A stretch of 64,000 nt of DNA from positions 3,720,001 to 3,784,000 of the forward strand of contig NZ_CAXUQH020000001.1 of NCBI RefSeq assembly GCF_964253085.1, in the 5' to 3' direction. The stretch comes from Paenibacillus_E sp964253085. Lineage in GTDB: Bacteria > Bacillota > Bacilli > Paenibacillales > NBRC-103111. The position numbers and the translations under genes were made by a program. The notes beneath the pieces were generated by a model. That model ran no database searches. It was given only the letters and a program-made list of their open reading frames with translations, and was not told the origin of the DNA. Positions 51,789-61,483 of the stretch are shown here, piece by piece; position 1 is the first letter of the stretch; every line of letters starts with the position of its first letter.

Positions 51789-53360
51789 GTGAACGAGAAC
51801 CTGCTCCAGTACTGGGAAAAGGTGAAGCAATACTGGAATCGTTATAATCGAACGACGAAAATTATTTTTATAGCTACTGTGTTCTTGTTGATTCTAACAG
51901 CTGCAATTATTAGTGTTAATCTATCAAAGACAGATTATTCATTGGCCTATACAGAACTGCAGCCAAGTGATGCAGCTAATATTAAATCATATCTGGATAC
52001 AGCGAAAATACCCTATCATTTGAGTGCAGATGGTAAAAGTATAGAGGTGCCTACAAGTGAAGTCGCTAATGTAAAGCTTGCAGTAGAGTCACAAGGATTG
52101 AATAAGAACGGCTCCTTGGGGTTTGAGGTGTTTAGCGGAAGCAGTTCATTCGGCATCACGGATAATGAATTTAAAGTGAAATATTTAAGTGCCATTCAAG
52201 GTGAACTTCAACAGCTTATTAATGCGAACCAAGCCATTTCGAGCTCTAAGGTTAACATATCTCTTCCAGAAGAAGGTCCATTTCTACAGCAACAGGCGGA
52301 GAAGGCAACTGCTTCTGTTGTCTTGCAAATAAAGCAGGGTTATTCGTTAGATCAACCCAAAGTGGATACGATTTATAATCTAGTCTCACATAGTATAAAG
52401 AATCTCCCAATTGAGAATATCTCCATTTCGGATCAAAATTTACTCTCATATAAGTTTAGTGGAGAAGCTAATAATACGCCGAGAGATACTGATATTAATA
52501 CGCAGTTCCGAAATGATTTACAGAAGAATATCAACTCCATGCTTGGAACGATGTTTGGACGAGATAAAGTTAGTGTCAGTGTATTTACAACGATGAATTT
52601 TGATCAGAAGAAAACCAAGGAACAACTTGTACGAGCGCCTAATCAAGTGGATCAAAAAGGAATTGAAATTTCTCTTCAAGAAGCGAATGAGTCCTATCAA
52701 AATAAAGGCACAGAGACAGGCGGGGTTCCTGGTACTGGTGAAACGGATGTTCCGGGTTATCCAGGATCATCAACCAATGGAAACTCCAACTCAGAGAAGA
52801 ATAGTAAAACAGTCAATTACGAAGTGGACCGAATTACAAATGACATTATTTCAACACCTTATGTAGTGAAGGATGTAAGTATTAATGTCGGCATCGAGCC
52901 TCCAGTAAGAGATGATCCGAACTCTTTAACTGCTGAAACGAAAACAGCCATTCAGAATGCGCTAGTGAATATCGTGAGAACTGCACTAGCTGATAATAAA
53001 ACTACTTATACAGACGATGAATTACAGAAAAAAGTTACTGTTTTTGCACATTCTTTTGCAAGAACTTCCGATGCGAATGCTACTAAGACATCTACTTACT
53101 TGACTTATGGAGCATTAGCGCTTGCTGCACTAGCAATTGGAGCATTTATTGGATTTGCAATTAGAAAACGCAAAAAAGCAGCACAACAACTTCTGGTTCA
53201 ACAAGAAATGGATGTTGCTTCTCAAAAGGCAGAACTTCCAACGATTGATATTGAAAATGTAACGAATGACAATCAAGTGCGCAAGCAGCTCGAAACGCTT
53301 GCAAGAAAGCGGCCGGAAGAATTTGTTAACTTGCTGCGTACTTGGTTAGTAGACGAATAG
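51789..53360 (+). CDS. fliF: Flagellar MS-ring protein FliF
   Basis: 523-residue membrane ring protein. First span about 22-42; ring-building domains with NEFKVKYLSAIQGELQQLINANQAISSSKVNISLPEE; second span about 440-460 (YGALALAALAIGAFIGFAI); basic segment; and the FliG-binding tail RKRPEEFVNLLRTWLVDE. GTG start at 51789, five bases after GAGGTGA. Confidence 0.97.
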   Translation: MNENLLQYWEKVKQYWNRYNRTTKIIFIATVFLLILTAAIISVNLSKTDYSLAYTELQPSDAANIKSYLDTAKIPYHLSADGKSIEVPTSEVANVKLAVESQGLNKNGSLGFEVFSGSSSFGITDNEFKVKYLSAIQGELQQLINANQAISSSKVNISLPEEGPFLQQQAEKATASVVLQIKQGYSLDQPKVDTIYNLVSHSIKNLPIENISISDQNLLSYKFSGEANNTPRDTDINTQFRNDLQKNINSMLGTMFGRDKVSVSVFTTMNFDQKKTKEQLVRAPNQVDQKGIEISLQEANESYQNKGTETGGVPGTGETDVPGYPGSSTNGNSNSEKNSKTVNYEVDRITNDIISTPYVVKDVSINVGIEPPVRDDPNSLTAETKTAIQNALVNIVRTALADNKTTYTDDELQKKVTVFAHSFARTSDANATKTSTYLTYGALALAALAIGAFIGFAIRKRKKAAQQLLVQQEMDVASQKAELPTIDIENVTNDNQVRKQLETLARKRPEEFVNLLRTWLVDE

Positions 53361-53372
53361 AGGTGCACTTGT

Positions 53373-54389
53373 ATGGCAAGAGCCGCTTTACAAGGGTTGA
53401 CCGGACGACAAAAGGCAGCTATTCTTTTGATCAGTTTAGGCCCTGAGGTTTCTGCTCAAATATTCAAACATTTACGTGAAGAAGAGATTGAACAATTAAC
53501 TCTCGAGATAGCGAATGTGCGTAAAGTAGACACTTTGGAAAAGGATTCAATTCTAGCTGAGTTTCACCAAATTTGTTTGGCACAAGAATTTATTTCTCAA
53601 GGTGGTATTGCCTATGCCAAAGATATTTTGGAGAAGGCACTAGGTTCTCAAAAAGCGCTGGATATCATCAATCGCTTGACAGCTACACTTCAAGTAAGAC
53701 CATTTGACTTTGCACGGAAAGCAGACCCAGCTCAAATTCTCAACTTCATTCAAAATGAGAATTCGCAGACGATTGCACTCGTTTTGTCCTATCTGCAAGC
53801 TGAACAGGCATCTATCATTTTGTCGTCACTCCCACAGGAGAAACAGGCCGATGTTGCTAAACGGATTGCACTAATGGACAGTACATCTCCAGAAGTTATT
53901 TCGCAGGTTGAACGCGTGTTGGAACAGAAGCTTTCCTCGACTGTTACACAGGATTACACAAATGCTGGTGGCATCGCATCTATCGTTCAAATCTTGAATG
54001 GTGTTGATCGTGGAACGGAACGTACGATTCTCGATTCATTAGAAATCCAAGATCCAGAACTTGCCGAAGAAATTAAGAAACGGATGTTCGTGTTCGAGGA
54101 TATTGTTAATATTGATAATCGTTCCATTCAACGGATTATCCGCGACATTGAAAATGCTGATTTGCAGCTTGCTCTTAAAGTTGCGAGTGAAGAGGTTCGC
54201 GATGTGTTATTCAAAAACATGTCCAAGCGTATGGCGGAGACTTTCAAAGAAGAAATGGAATTTATGGGACCTGTTCGATTACGTGATGTGGAAGAAGCAC
54301 AAACCCGTATCGTGGCTACGATACGTCGTTTAGAAGAATCGGGTGAAATCATCATCGCACGTGGTGGAGGAGATGATATTATTGTCTAA
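53373..54389 (+). CDS. fliG: Flagellar motor switch protein FliG
   Basis: 338-residue torque-generating rotor protein. N-terminal part binds FliF (LTGRQKAAILLISLGPEVSAQIFKHL), the middle contains the EHPQ-like region (NENSQTIALVLSYLQAEQASIILSSLP), and the C-terminal charged helix (LALKVASEEVRDVLFKNMSKRMAETFKEEMEFMGPVR) meets the stator. Twelve bases after fliF. Overlaps fliH. Confidence 0.97.
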   Translation: MARAALQGLTGRQKAAILLISLGPEVSAQIFKHLREEEIEQLTLEIANVRKVDTLEKDSILAEFHQICLAQEFISQGGIAYAKDILEKALGSQKALDIINRLTATLQVRPFDFARKADPAQILNFIQNENSQTIALVLSYLQAEQASIILSSLPQEKQADVAKRIALMDSTSPEVISQVERVLEQKLSSTVTQDYTNAGGIASIVQILNGVDRGTERTILDSLEIQDPELAEEIKKRMFVFEDIVNIDNRSIQRIIRDIENADLQLALKVASEEVRDVLFKNMSKRMAETFKEEMEFMGPVRLRDVEEAQTRIVATIRRLEESGEIIIARGGGDDIIV

Positions 54390-55206
54390 TGTCATTAAAT
54401 CATTCGCATATTATCCGATAGAAGATAAAAAGATTGTTGAAACGCTTTCAGCTCTTACAGTCGTTAATACTGACTCACCACCTGTCGATGATGGTATGTC
54501 TGAGGAAATGCTACTTGAAATCAATGATGCAACCTTACTAAAGAATCAAATTTTGGAGGATGCAGAAGCATTTGCCAGTGAACAGATTGAAGAGGCAAAG
54601 CGAGAGTGTGCCTTAATCCGCCAAGAAACAGAAAGAGACATTGCAAGCTGGTGGGAAAGTAAGCGCACTGAAGATGTTGAGTTAGTGAATGCCTCGAAAC
54701 AAGCAGGCTATGATGATGGCTACCGTCAAGGCGTTGTCCAAGCGGAGAGTGCTCTTCGAAAAGAATATGATGATATGCTTGCTGAAGCTAGTTCCATTCT
54801 TGAACAATCTTACAAGCTGAAACAACAAATCATCCAAGAGTCGGAACCTTTTCTAATTGAATTAAGCACATCCATAGCTGAAAAAATTATTGCGCGTCAA
54901 CTTTCTCTCGAGCCTGGTTGGGTGATAGAGTTCATTCAAAAAATACTGGCACGCAGACGTGAAAAAGGGATTATTACTTTATGTGTGGCACCTTCTCAAT
55001 TTGCGTATATCCAGGACGCAAGAGAAGAATTGATCACTTCGATTGATTCGCAGGCTGAGCTCGAAATTATTCCGGATTCTTCGGTGCAAGATCAAGGATG
55101 TGTTATCCGGTCTTCGTACGGAAGCATTGATGCTAGACTAGATACTCAGCTGAAAGAGATTAAGTCAGCGCTCCAGCAACTAGCCTTGCAAAGTGAGGAA
55201 TCATAA
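54382..55206 (+). CDS. fliH: Flagellar export ATPase regulator FliH
   Basis: About 274 residues, acidic and coiled in the first half (KNQILEDAEAFASEQIEEAKREC), with the FliH/V-ATPase E-like C-terminal part. Two starts are possible: TTG at 54382, nine bases after GGAGGAG, or ATG at 54373, directly against that site; the TTG is preferred. The gene begins inside fliG and its stop overlaps fliI by one base. Confidence 0.9.
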   Translation: MSNVIKSFAYYPIEDKKIVETLSALTVVNTDSPPVDDGMSEEMLLEINDATLLKNQILEDAEAFASEQIEEAKRECALIRQETERDIASWWESKRTEDVELVNASKQAGYDDGYRQGVVQAESALRKEYDDMLAEASSILEQSYKLKQQIIQESEPFLIELSTSIAEKIIARQLSLEPGWVIEFIQKILARRREKGIITLCVAPSQFAYIQDAREELITSIDSQAELEIIPDSSVQDQGCVIRSSYGSIDARLDTQLKEIKSALQQLALQSEES

Positions 55207-56534
55207 TGACACGGACATCGATCCCGAAAGTGGATAAATACAAAGAAATTTTACAAACGATTGATCCAATTAGGGTAAACGGTAAAGTAACGCAAGTTAT
55301 TGGCCTTACGGTTGAATCTGAAGGTCCTGATGTCAGTATAGGTGATCTCTGTTATATCTATCCGCATAAATCAAATAAACCATTAAAAGCGGAAGTGGTC
55401 GGTTTCCGAAGCAACAAAGTTATTCTAATGCCGCTTGGCGATCTCGATGCCATTGGACCTGGTTGCGATGTTGTTGGCACGGGGAAACCATTAACAGTCC
55501 AGGTTGGACATGAGTTATTGGGTAAAGTTTTAGATGGGTTAGGTCAACCTTTAGATGGCTCCTATCTGCCTTCTAGGATGGCGCAATATTCGACGAACAA
55601 TGCACCGAGTAATCCGTTAACACGCCCACGTGTACTTAATCCAATTTCTGTTGGTGTTCGTTGTATCGATGGATTATTGACAATCGGTAAAGGGCAGCGT
55701 GTTGGTATTTTTGCAGGGTCTGGCGTTGGGAAAAGTACTTTAATGGGGATGATAGCCCGAAATACTTCAGCCGATGTCAATGTTATTGCTCTCATTGGAG
55801 AGCGTGGCAGAGAAGTGTTGGATTTCATTGAGCGTGATCTAGGTCCAGAGGGATTGGCGAGATCAGTTGTCATTGTGGCAACATCCGACCAACCTGCATT
55901 AATTCGAATTAAAGGCGCTATGATTGCGACAAGTATTGCTGAGTATTTTAGAGATCGCGGCTTAAATGTCATGATGATGATGGATTCCGTAACACGATTT
56001 GCAATGGCGCAACGTGAAGTGGGACTTGCCGTTGGTGAACCTCCAGCCACACGTGGATACACGCCATCAGTGTTCGCTATGCTGCCTAGGCTGTTAGAAC
56101 GCTCAGGTACAGGTGCGAAGGGTTCCATTACTGCATTTTACACGGTGCTTGTCGACGGTGATGATATGAACGAGCCCATTGCAGATGCGGTCCGAGGAAT
56201 ATTAGATGGTCATATCGTCCTGAATCGAAGCATTGCGAACAAAGGCCATTATCCTGCGATCGATGTATTATCAAGTGTAAGTCGAGTTATGAAAGAAATT
56301 GTACCATCAGAACATATGGAAGCTGCCGATCAACTTAAGCGTCTTCTCTCTATATATAAAGATTCGGAAGATCTTATTAATATTGGGGCGTATCAGAAAG
56401 GTTCTAATCCAAATATTGATATTGCTATGGAAAATATCGAAGCCATTTGGAATTTCACGAAACAACGAACAAGTGAAAAGCTAACATACGAAGAAGCTCA
56501 AGAACGATTAATCCAAGAATTTTATAAGGGATGA
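55206..56534 (+). CDS. fliI: Flagellum-specific ATPase FliI
   Basis: 442-residue ATPase of the flagellar type III export machine, related to F1 beta. Walker A AGSGVGKSTLMG (about 170-181), Walker B with VMMMMDSVTRFAMAQREVGLAVGEPPATRGYTPSVFAMLPRL, and the C-terminal domain QERLIQEF. Starts within the fliH stop codon. Confidence 0.97.
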   Translation: MTRTSIPKVDKYKEILQTIDPIRVNGKVTQVIGLTVESEGPDVSIGDLCYIYPHKSNKPLKAEVVGFRSNKVILMPLGDLDAIGPGCDVVGTGKPLTVQVGHELLGKVLDGLGQPLDGSYLPSRMAQYSTNNAPSNPLTRPRVLNPISVGVRCIDGLLTIGKGQRVGIFAGSGVGKSTLMGMIARNTSADVNVIALIGERGREVLDFIERDLGPEGLARSVVIVATSDQPALIRIKGAMIATSIAEYFRDRGLNVMMMMDSVTRFAMAQREVGLAVGEPPATRGYTPSVFAMLPRLLERSGTGAKGSITAFYTVLVDGDDMNEPIADAVRGILDGHIVLNRSIANKGHYPAIDVLSSVSRVMKEIVPSEHMEAADQLKRLLSIYKDSEDLINIGAYQKGSNPNIDIAMENIEAIWNFTKQRTSEKLTYEEAQERLIQEFYKG

Positions 56535-56543
56535 GGGTCCTAG

Positions 56544-56987
56544 ATGAGTTTTCGCTACTCTTTCCAGCAAATTGTCGATTTGAAGAATAATGAACGAACT
56601 CAAGCAGAATGGATTTTATCTGAGGCAATGGGGCAGTTAAGGAATGAAGAAACGAGCTTAAATGGATTGTTCGAGCAGAAGGAAAGCTTACACAATGAAA
56701 TGATTCAAGCAACGAGTCATTCTGTATCGATATCGAACATGCTTCTCATGCAGAGCTACATGAATCATGTGGATAGACAAATTGCTCGAAAGCATCAGGA
56801 TGTTAAACAAGCTAAACATATCGTAACTGAGAAGCAAGAGCATTTGTCTGTGAAAATGATAGATGAAAAAGTATGGACCAAAGCAAGAGAAAAAGCACAT
56901 AACCAATTCCAAGTCTTGATCGCAAAAAAAGAGCAGGATGCTCTTGATGAAATGGCTACGAATCGTTTCAGGCGTTTATCGTATTAA
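56544..56987 (+). CDS. fliJ: Flagellar export protein FliJ
   Basis: 147-residue coiled-coil stalk protein that links the export ATPase ring to the gate. Nearly all helix (FRYSFQQIVDLKNNERTQAEWILSEAMGQLRNEE). Nine bases after fliI behind GAGGGTCC. Confidence 0.92.
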   Translation: MSFRYSFQQIVDLKNNERTQAEWILSEAMGQLRNEETSLNGLFEQKESLHNEMIQATSHSVSISNMLLMQSYMNHVDRQIARKHQDVKQAKHIVTEKQEHLSVKMIDEKVWTKAREKAHNQFQVLIAKKEQDALDEMATNRFRRLSY

Positions 56988-57010
56988 GCTAGAAAAGGAG
57001 GGACGAAGAG

Positions 57011-57928
57011 ATGGCCGATACAAGCGTAGAGGGTGCATCTTATAGTGCACTGGAGCGATTTTTGATATGGTTTGTCATCCCCTTTGTGTTTACGGCGGTT
57101 CTACTCTTCGTGCTGCTTTCAATTTTTGATTATGATATCAAAAGTAGTATTCAAAAAGCATTGCACAATACACCTGTCGTGGGGCTAATAGTCCCAGCAC
57201 CAAAAGAAACTGCACCAGTGACAGCTGAAGGTAAAGCAACATCATCTGAGCAAAGTGTAAAGCTTAAAGAAGATGAGATAGCGAAGCTGAATGCCCGAGT
57301 AACTGAATTGACAGCAGCATTGCAAAAAGCGGATTCGACGACGGAGAATAAAGACGTTTCTCTAAAGGCAGCAGTTGCGAAGGTTGCCGAACTTGAGGAG
57401 AAATTAAAAGATAAAACTCAATCGGAAGAAGAGTACACGAATCAAATCACACAGCTTGCAAATATGTACGCAAAAATGACTCCTAGTAAAGTAGCACCTA
57501 TCATTGAGGCATTGACTCCAAGTGAGATGGTACTGGTGTTCTCAATGATGAAAGCAGATAATCGAGGAGCGATTCTTGAAAAAATGGATGCTTCTAAAGC
57601 AGCCGCTGCTTCCATCGGTTTAAAAGATATTGTGCCAGTTCGTGACAAAGAAATAGCTGCTCTACAAGAAAGATTAGCCACGAATAACACAAATGATGCC
57701 AAGGCAGCGACAAGTACGGTAAGTACGTCGGATCTTGGACAAACTTTTGCAAATATGACACCAAAAAGTGCATCAAACGTCCTGCTCGAGATGAACAAAT
57801 CAAACCCAGCAAAAGTTTTATCCATTTTAAGTGGGATGGATAATTCATCACGTTCTAAAGTGATGTCCGCCCTCTCAGATGCGAACAAGGAAATTGCAGC
57901 TTCGATTGCTGCAAAGCTTGTTCCGTAA
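57011..57928 (+). CDS. ylxF: MotE-like/YlxF flagellar membrane coiled-coil protein
   Basis: 305 residues: one membrane span (about 16-40), a long coiled coil (about 80-145, EDEIAKLNARVTELTAALQK), and two MgtE-N-like repeats (LANMYAKMTPSKVAPIIEALTPSEMVLVFSMM; TFANMTPKSASNVLLEMNKSNPAKVLSILSGM). Bacillus ylxF sits at the same place between fliJ and fliK; MotE-type proteins help stator or switch function in other bacteria. Role here is inferred. AAGGAGGG precedes the ATG. Confidence 0.85.
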   Translation: MADTSVEGASYSALERFLIWFVIPFVFTAVLLFVLLSIFDYDIKSSIQKALHNTPVVGLIVPAPKETAPVTAEGKATSSEQSVKLKEDEIAKLNARVTELTAALQKADSTTENKDVSLKAAVAKVAELEEKLKDKTQSEEEYTNQITQLANMYAKMTPSKVAPIIEALTPSEMVLVFSMMKADNRGAILEKMDASKAAAASIGLKDIVPVRDKEIAALQERLATNNTNDAKAATSTVSTSDLGQTFANMTPKSASNVLLEMNKSNPAKVLSILSGMDNSSRSKVMSALSDANKEIAASIAAKLVP

Positions 57929-57960
57929 CTTGCAGTTAGATTAGGAAGGGAGGTGAAAAA

Positions 57961-59424
57961 ATGGACGTACAAATGACTTCAGTACCTGTCGCGCAACCAG
58001 GAGCAACAACTGCATCCACTGCAACAACAGCAAGTAAAGGGACTTCTAAAGGAAATGGAACGACAGACAGCTTTTCAGCACTTCTTTCTGACCAAACCGC
58101 ACAGGAGAATGTAGCAACGGTTGAAGGACAACCTTTAGAGACTGACCTTTCAATGAGTATGATGTTGCAAATGCTTCAAACCTTGGTGATGCCGATCCAA
58201 ACTGATGTGCCTCAAGAATCAAAATTGACTTCGTCGGATGGTACATTACCTGAACTTCTTATAGAAGCAATGAACACTAATCCAGAACTTGCTGACAAAT
58301 TATTGCAAGAGCCTAAAGTGAAAAAGTGGTTTAATGATGCAGAAGATTTGTTAGCTGCACTCAGTAACACGCCAAACACACTCGCGGCAGGAAATCTTGC
58401 ATTGTGGCAACAGCCAACAAATGAATCTCTGAGTCTGAAAGCACAGAACACGTTGTTAACACTGTCAACTTTATCCAAACAGCAGCCAGACAACCCGATT
58501 CTAAACTTCTTGAATTCAGAACTCGCGAGTACAATTCAACCAATACTCCCAGAAATTTTAGCAGGAGTAGGAAACGCTCAGAAGTTAACAGTCGGTAACG
58601 TTTCTAATAGTTCAATTGAGTCAAACGTGCCTGTCACTGGAGCTAAGGATCACACTTCACCGAATGGGAGAATTGCTTCCAACAAGTACATAAACAAACG
58701 TGAAAATGACTCATCGGTGCTAGATACTAGTCTTTCCGTAAATCTGCAATCGCTTCAGCCAAAACAAGAGAAATTTGCAATTAAGCATATTCCATTAGTT
58801 GTAAGTGAACAGTCAAATGAGATTTCGGAAAATGCAATTCGACCACTAGTTGATCTGCCAATTGAGACTACTGCGGGAACAAATTCGGTCGTAACGATCG
58901 CTGATTTACAGAAATCTCAGCAAGTGACGATTGCAGCAGATAAAACACCAGTACCTGTGTTAACAGCCGCTAATTTCACGGAAGAGATGACTACACATGT
59001 GTTGAAGAACATGAAAGTTACGATGTCAGAAGGATTTTCTGAGGCTAAACTATCTTTATTTCCTAAAAACTTAGGACATGTTGATGTGAAAATTTCTATG
59101 CATGATGGACAACTATTTGCTCAGTTTGCAGCTGATACCTTGGCAGGCAAACAAATGTTAGAAAGCCAGTTGCCTCAATTACGTCAAGCGTTACTTACAC
59201 AAGGCTTACAGGTTGAGAAACTAGAAGTTACTCAAAGCCAAAATATGTCTTCAAACATGTTCCAAGAACAACGTCAACCACAAACCTTTAATCAATCACA
59301 ACGACAACCCAAAAATCGCTCGGGTGAAATTGAAGTGGATGCTATTGAGTTTAAAGAAGATATGGAGCAAATCGCACAGCTTCGCAACAATGCAAACGGT
59401 AATTCCTTCGATGTCATTGCCTAA
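57961..59424 (+). CDS. fliK: Flagellar hook-length control protein FliK
   Basis: 487 residues: a variable, Gln/Thr/Ser-rich N-terminal ruler (about 1-330) and the conserved C-terminal domain (about 350-430, SEAKLSLFPKNLGHVDVKISMHDGQLFAQFAADTLAGKQMLESQLPQLRQALLTQGLQVEKLEV) that switches export from hook to filament via FlhB. GGGAGGTG precedes the ATG. Confidence 0.93.
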   Translation: MDVQMTSVPVAQPGATTASTATTASKGTSKGNGTTDSFSALLSDQTAQENVATVEGQPLETDLSMSMMLQMLQTLVMPIQTDVPQESKLTSSDGTLPELLIEAMNTNPELADKLLQEPKVKKWFNDAEDLLAALSNTPNTLAAGNLALWQQPTNESLSLKAQNTLLTLSTLSKQQPDNPILNFLNSELASTIQPILPEILAGVGNAQKLTVGNVSNSSIESNVPVTGAKDHTSPNGRIASNKYINKRENDSSVLDTSLSVNLQSLQPKQEKFAIKHIPLVVSEQSNEISENAIRPLVDLPIETTAGTNSVVTIADLQKSQQVTIAADKTPVPVLTAANFTEEMTTHVLKNMKVTMSEGFSEAKLSLFPKNLGHVDVKISMHDGQLFAQFAADTLAGKQMLESQLPQLRQALLTQGLQVEKLEVTQSQNMSSNMFQEQRQPQTFNQSQRQPKNRSGEIEVDAIEFKEDMEQIAQLRNNANGNSFDVIA

Positions 59425-59457
59425 ACTGAAGTAGAATGAATTGTTGGAGGTGAACGT

Positions 59458-59901
59458 ATGGCTACAAACCCAATTGTTGGTAATGTATCTGATCTGATCA
59501 ATACAGGGAATAACGCGAAAACCAAGGAAAAGGATAGCACGACCCTTGGCAAGGACGATTTCCTGAAAATCTTGATTACACAGCTTCAGAATCAAGATCC
59601 AACACAGCCTTTACAGGACAAAGAGTTTATCGCACAAATGGCTCAATTTACTTCTGTTGAGCAATTGACGAATATGGCAAGTGAAATGAAACTGATGAGG
59701 CAATCCTTAGGGTTCGTGTCAGGCTTGATTGGTAAGTCCATTTCGTGGACGGGAACAGATTCATCAGGTACTGCGACTGAGATGTCTGGCATAGTAGATT
59801 CGATAACTTTTAAAGATGGGAATCAATTTGCCACTGTCAATGGTGTGGAAGTTTCACTAGATAAGTTAAAGAAAATAGAAAATGCTGGAGATAGTCAATG
59901 A
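59458..59901 (+). CDS. flgD: Flagellar hook capping protein FlgD
   Basis: 147 residues, short as in Bacillus. It has LGKDDFLKILITQLQNQDPTQPLQDKEFIAQMAQFTSVEQLTNMASEM (about 30-80), the typical export and assembly signature, and a short C-terminal domain. TTGGAGGTG precedes the ATG. Overlaps the next gene by ATGA. Confidence 0.95.
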   Translation: MATNPIVGNVSDLINTGNNAKTKEKDSTTLGKDDFLKILITQLQNQDPTQPLQDKEFIAQMAQFTSVEQLTNMASEMKLMRQSLGFVSGLIGKSISWTGTDSSGTATEMSGIVDSITFKDGNQFATVNGVEVSLDKLKKIENAGDSQ

Positions 59902-60281
59902 CAGAGAGAATATCCATAGGCCAACTTTATCCTAGTGCGGTTTCTCCCAGTTCAACAAGAAGAACTCCATCGCAGCAGGTACCGATTACCGGAAATCCTA
60001 CTTTTCAGAAAATTTTCCAAGATCAATTTGTAAGGTTTAGTCATCATGCTGAGGTCAGGTTAAAAGAACGTGGCATTCAACTTAAACCAGAGCAAATTGA
60101 GAAAATGAACAATGCCATTGATAAAGCTGCATCCAAGGGTGCCAAAGACGCACTACTGATCTTGGCAGGGAATGGGTATATCGTAAATGTACCCAATCGA
60201 ACCGTAGTAACTGCGTTAGATGGCCAAGCAATGAATGATCATGTGTTTACTCAGATCGATAGCGCAATGATAATTTCATAG
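59898..60281 (+). CDS. Flagellar operon protein of the TIGR02530 type
   Basis: 127 residues with a variable start and a conserved core FSHHAEVRLKERGIQLKPEQIEKMNNAIDKAASKGAKDALLILAGNGYIVNVPNRTVVTALD. The family lies between flgD and flgE in many Bacillota; no biochemical function has been assigned. Start overlaps flgD. Confidence 0.85.
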   Translation: MTERISIGQLYPSAVSPSSTRRTPSQQVPITGNPTFQKIFQDQFVRFSHHAEVRLKERGIQLKPEQIEKMNNAIDKAASKGAKDALLILAGNGYIVNVPNRTVVTALDGQAMNDHVFTQIDSAMIIS

Positions 60282-60377
60282 GTTTACAGGGCTCGACCGT
60301 TTAGGAAGCCTGGAGTTGTGGATCGAAAGAAGCAACTCGCATTTAAATTACTTACATCCGATTTAGGAGGCCTACTC

Positions 60378-61199
60378 ATGTTAAGATCTTTGTACTCAGG
60401 CGTTTCAGGTATGCGTGGTTTTCAAACGAAGTTAGACGTTATTGGAAATAATATCGCTAACGTAAATACCATCGGATTTAAAGGTAGCCGTGTTATGTTT
60501 AAAGACATTCTTAGCCAGACAGTTTCAGGCGTAAGTGCGCCGGATGAGAACCGCGGTGGTGTGAATGCACAGCAAGTTGGTTTAGGTGTTAGTTTGGCAG
60601 CTATTGATACTGTGCATACAGCTGGTAGCGCTATGACGACAAATGTTGTAACAGATTTACGCGTGAATGGCGACGGCTTCTTCGCAGTTGGAAATGCCGA
60701 TCAAGTTGATGTACCTTTTTTGACTAGAGCTGGGAACTTTACAGTGGATCCGAATAGGAACCTTGTAAATTCTGAGGGGCTTCATGTTATGGGCGCTGAA
60801 AATGCAGGTCCCATTGTCATTCCAGATGATATCGTATCATTCTCGATTGCTCAAAATGGTGACATTATTGGCGTAAATGCCGATGGTGAAACAATCAATA
60901 CAGGGCAAAAAGTTGGCGTTGTGAAAGTAATCAATCCAGCTGGTCTTGAGAAAATCGGTGGTAACTTGTATCGAATGACTGCAAACGCAAATCCAGAGCC
61001 AGAAATTACAGTTGGTTCTGCTGGTGATCCTGAAGCGGGAACGGGTACACTCATCTCTGGGCAACTAGAAATGTCCAATGTAGACCTAACTGGTGAATTT
61101 ACTGAAATGATCATTGCTCAGCGTGGTTTCCAAGCGAATTCCAGAATTATTACAACATCAGATGAAGTGCTTCAAGAAGTTGTTAATCTGAAGCATTAA
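60378..61199 (+). CDS. flgE: Flagellar hook protein FlgE
   Basis: 273 residues, close to the short Bacillus hook protein. N-terminal MLRSLYSGVSGMRGFQTKLDVIGNNIANVNTIGFKG and C-terminal MSNVDLTGEFTEMIIAQRGFQANSRIITTSDEVLQEVVNLKH are the coiled-coil ends. The ATG at 60378 follows TTAGGAGG; an earlier in-frame start at 60318 has no site. FlgG is an alternative name for similar proteins, but place and length favour FlgE. Confidence 0.9.
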   Translation: MLRSLYSGVSGMRGFQTKLDVIGNNIANVNTIGFKGSRVMFKDILSQTVSGVSAPDENRGGVNAQQVGLGVSLAAIDTVHTAGSAMTTNVVTDLRVNGDGFFAVGNADQVDVPFLTRAGNFTVDPNRNLVNSEGLHVMGAENAGPIVIPDDIVSFSIAQNGDIIGVNADGETINTGQKVGVVKVINPAGLEKIGGNLYRMTANANPEPEITVGSAGDPEAGTGTLISGQLEMSNVDLTGEFTEMIIAQRGFQANSRIITTSDEVLQEVVNLKH

Positions 61200-61218
61200 T
61201 CAGTAGTTGAATGATAGA

Positions 61219-61239
61219 AGGGGGAGCTCAGCTCCCCTT
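61219..61239. other. Strong hairpin between flgE and swrD without T tract
   Basis: GGGGAGC (61221-61227), TCA loop, GCTCCCC (61231-61237), extended by G-U and A-T pairs. No T run follows, so it is more likely an mRNA processing or stability element than a terminator. The swrD ribosome site (GGAGGAG, 61251-61257) lies just beyond. Confidence 0.55.
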
Positions 61240-61261
61240 ACCCTGATTCAGGAGGAGAACG

Positions 61262-61483
61262 ATGATTTCTCTCACTCGTTTAAATGGCAGACCGCTTATC
61301 TTGAATGCAATACTAATTGAGCTTATCGAAGAAACTCCGGATACGATGATTACGTTGACGACAGGCAAGAAAATCACAGTTCTCGAAAAGGCAGAGGTTG
61401 TGGTAAGCTTAGTGCGGACCTACATGCAAGAAATTGGTTCCGTCCGAGCGACAATACAGTCCAGGGATACGGAGGGTTCATAA
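61262..61483 (+). CDS. swrD: FlbD/SwrD family flagellar protein
   Basis: 73 residues beginning MISLTRLNGRPLILNAILIE, the compact FlbD-like fold. In Bacillus subtilis SwrD raises motor power and swarming. The GGAGGAG site precedes the ATG. Stop lies directly before fliL. Confidence 0.92.
   Translation: MISLTRLNGRPLILNAILIELIEETPDTMITLTTGKKITVLEKAEVVVSLVRTYMQEIGSVRATIQSRDTEGS

Noticed and set aside
55562..56128. 188-codon frame antisense to fliI
   Set aside because: fliI is complete on the plus strand with all motifs; no start signal for the antisense frame.
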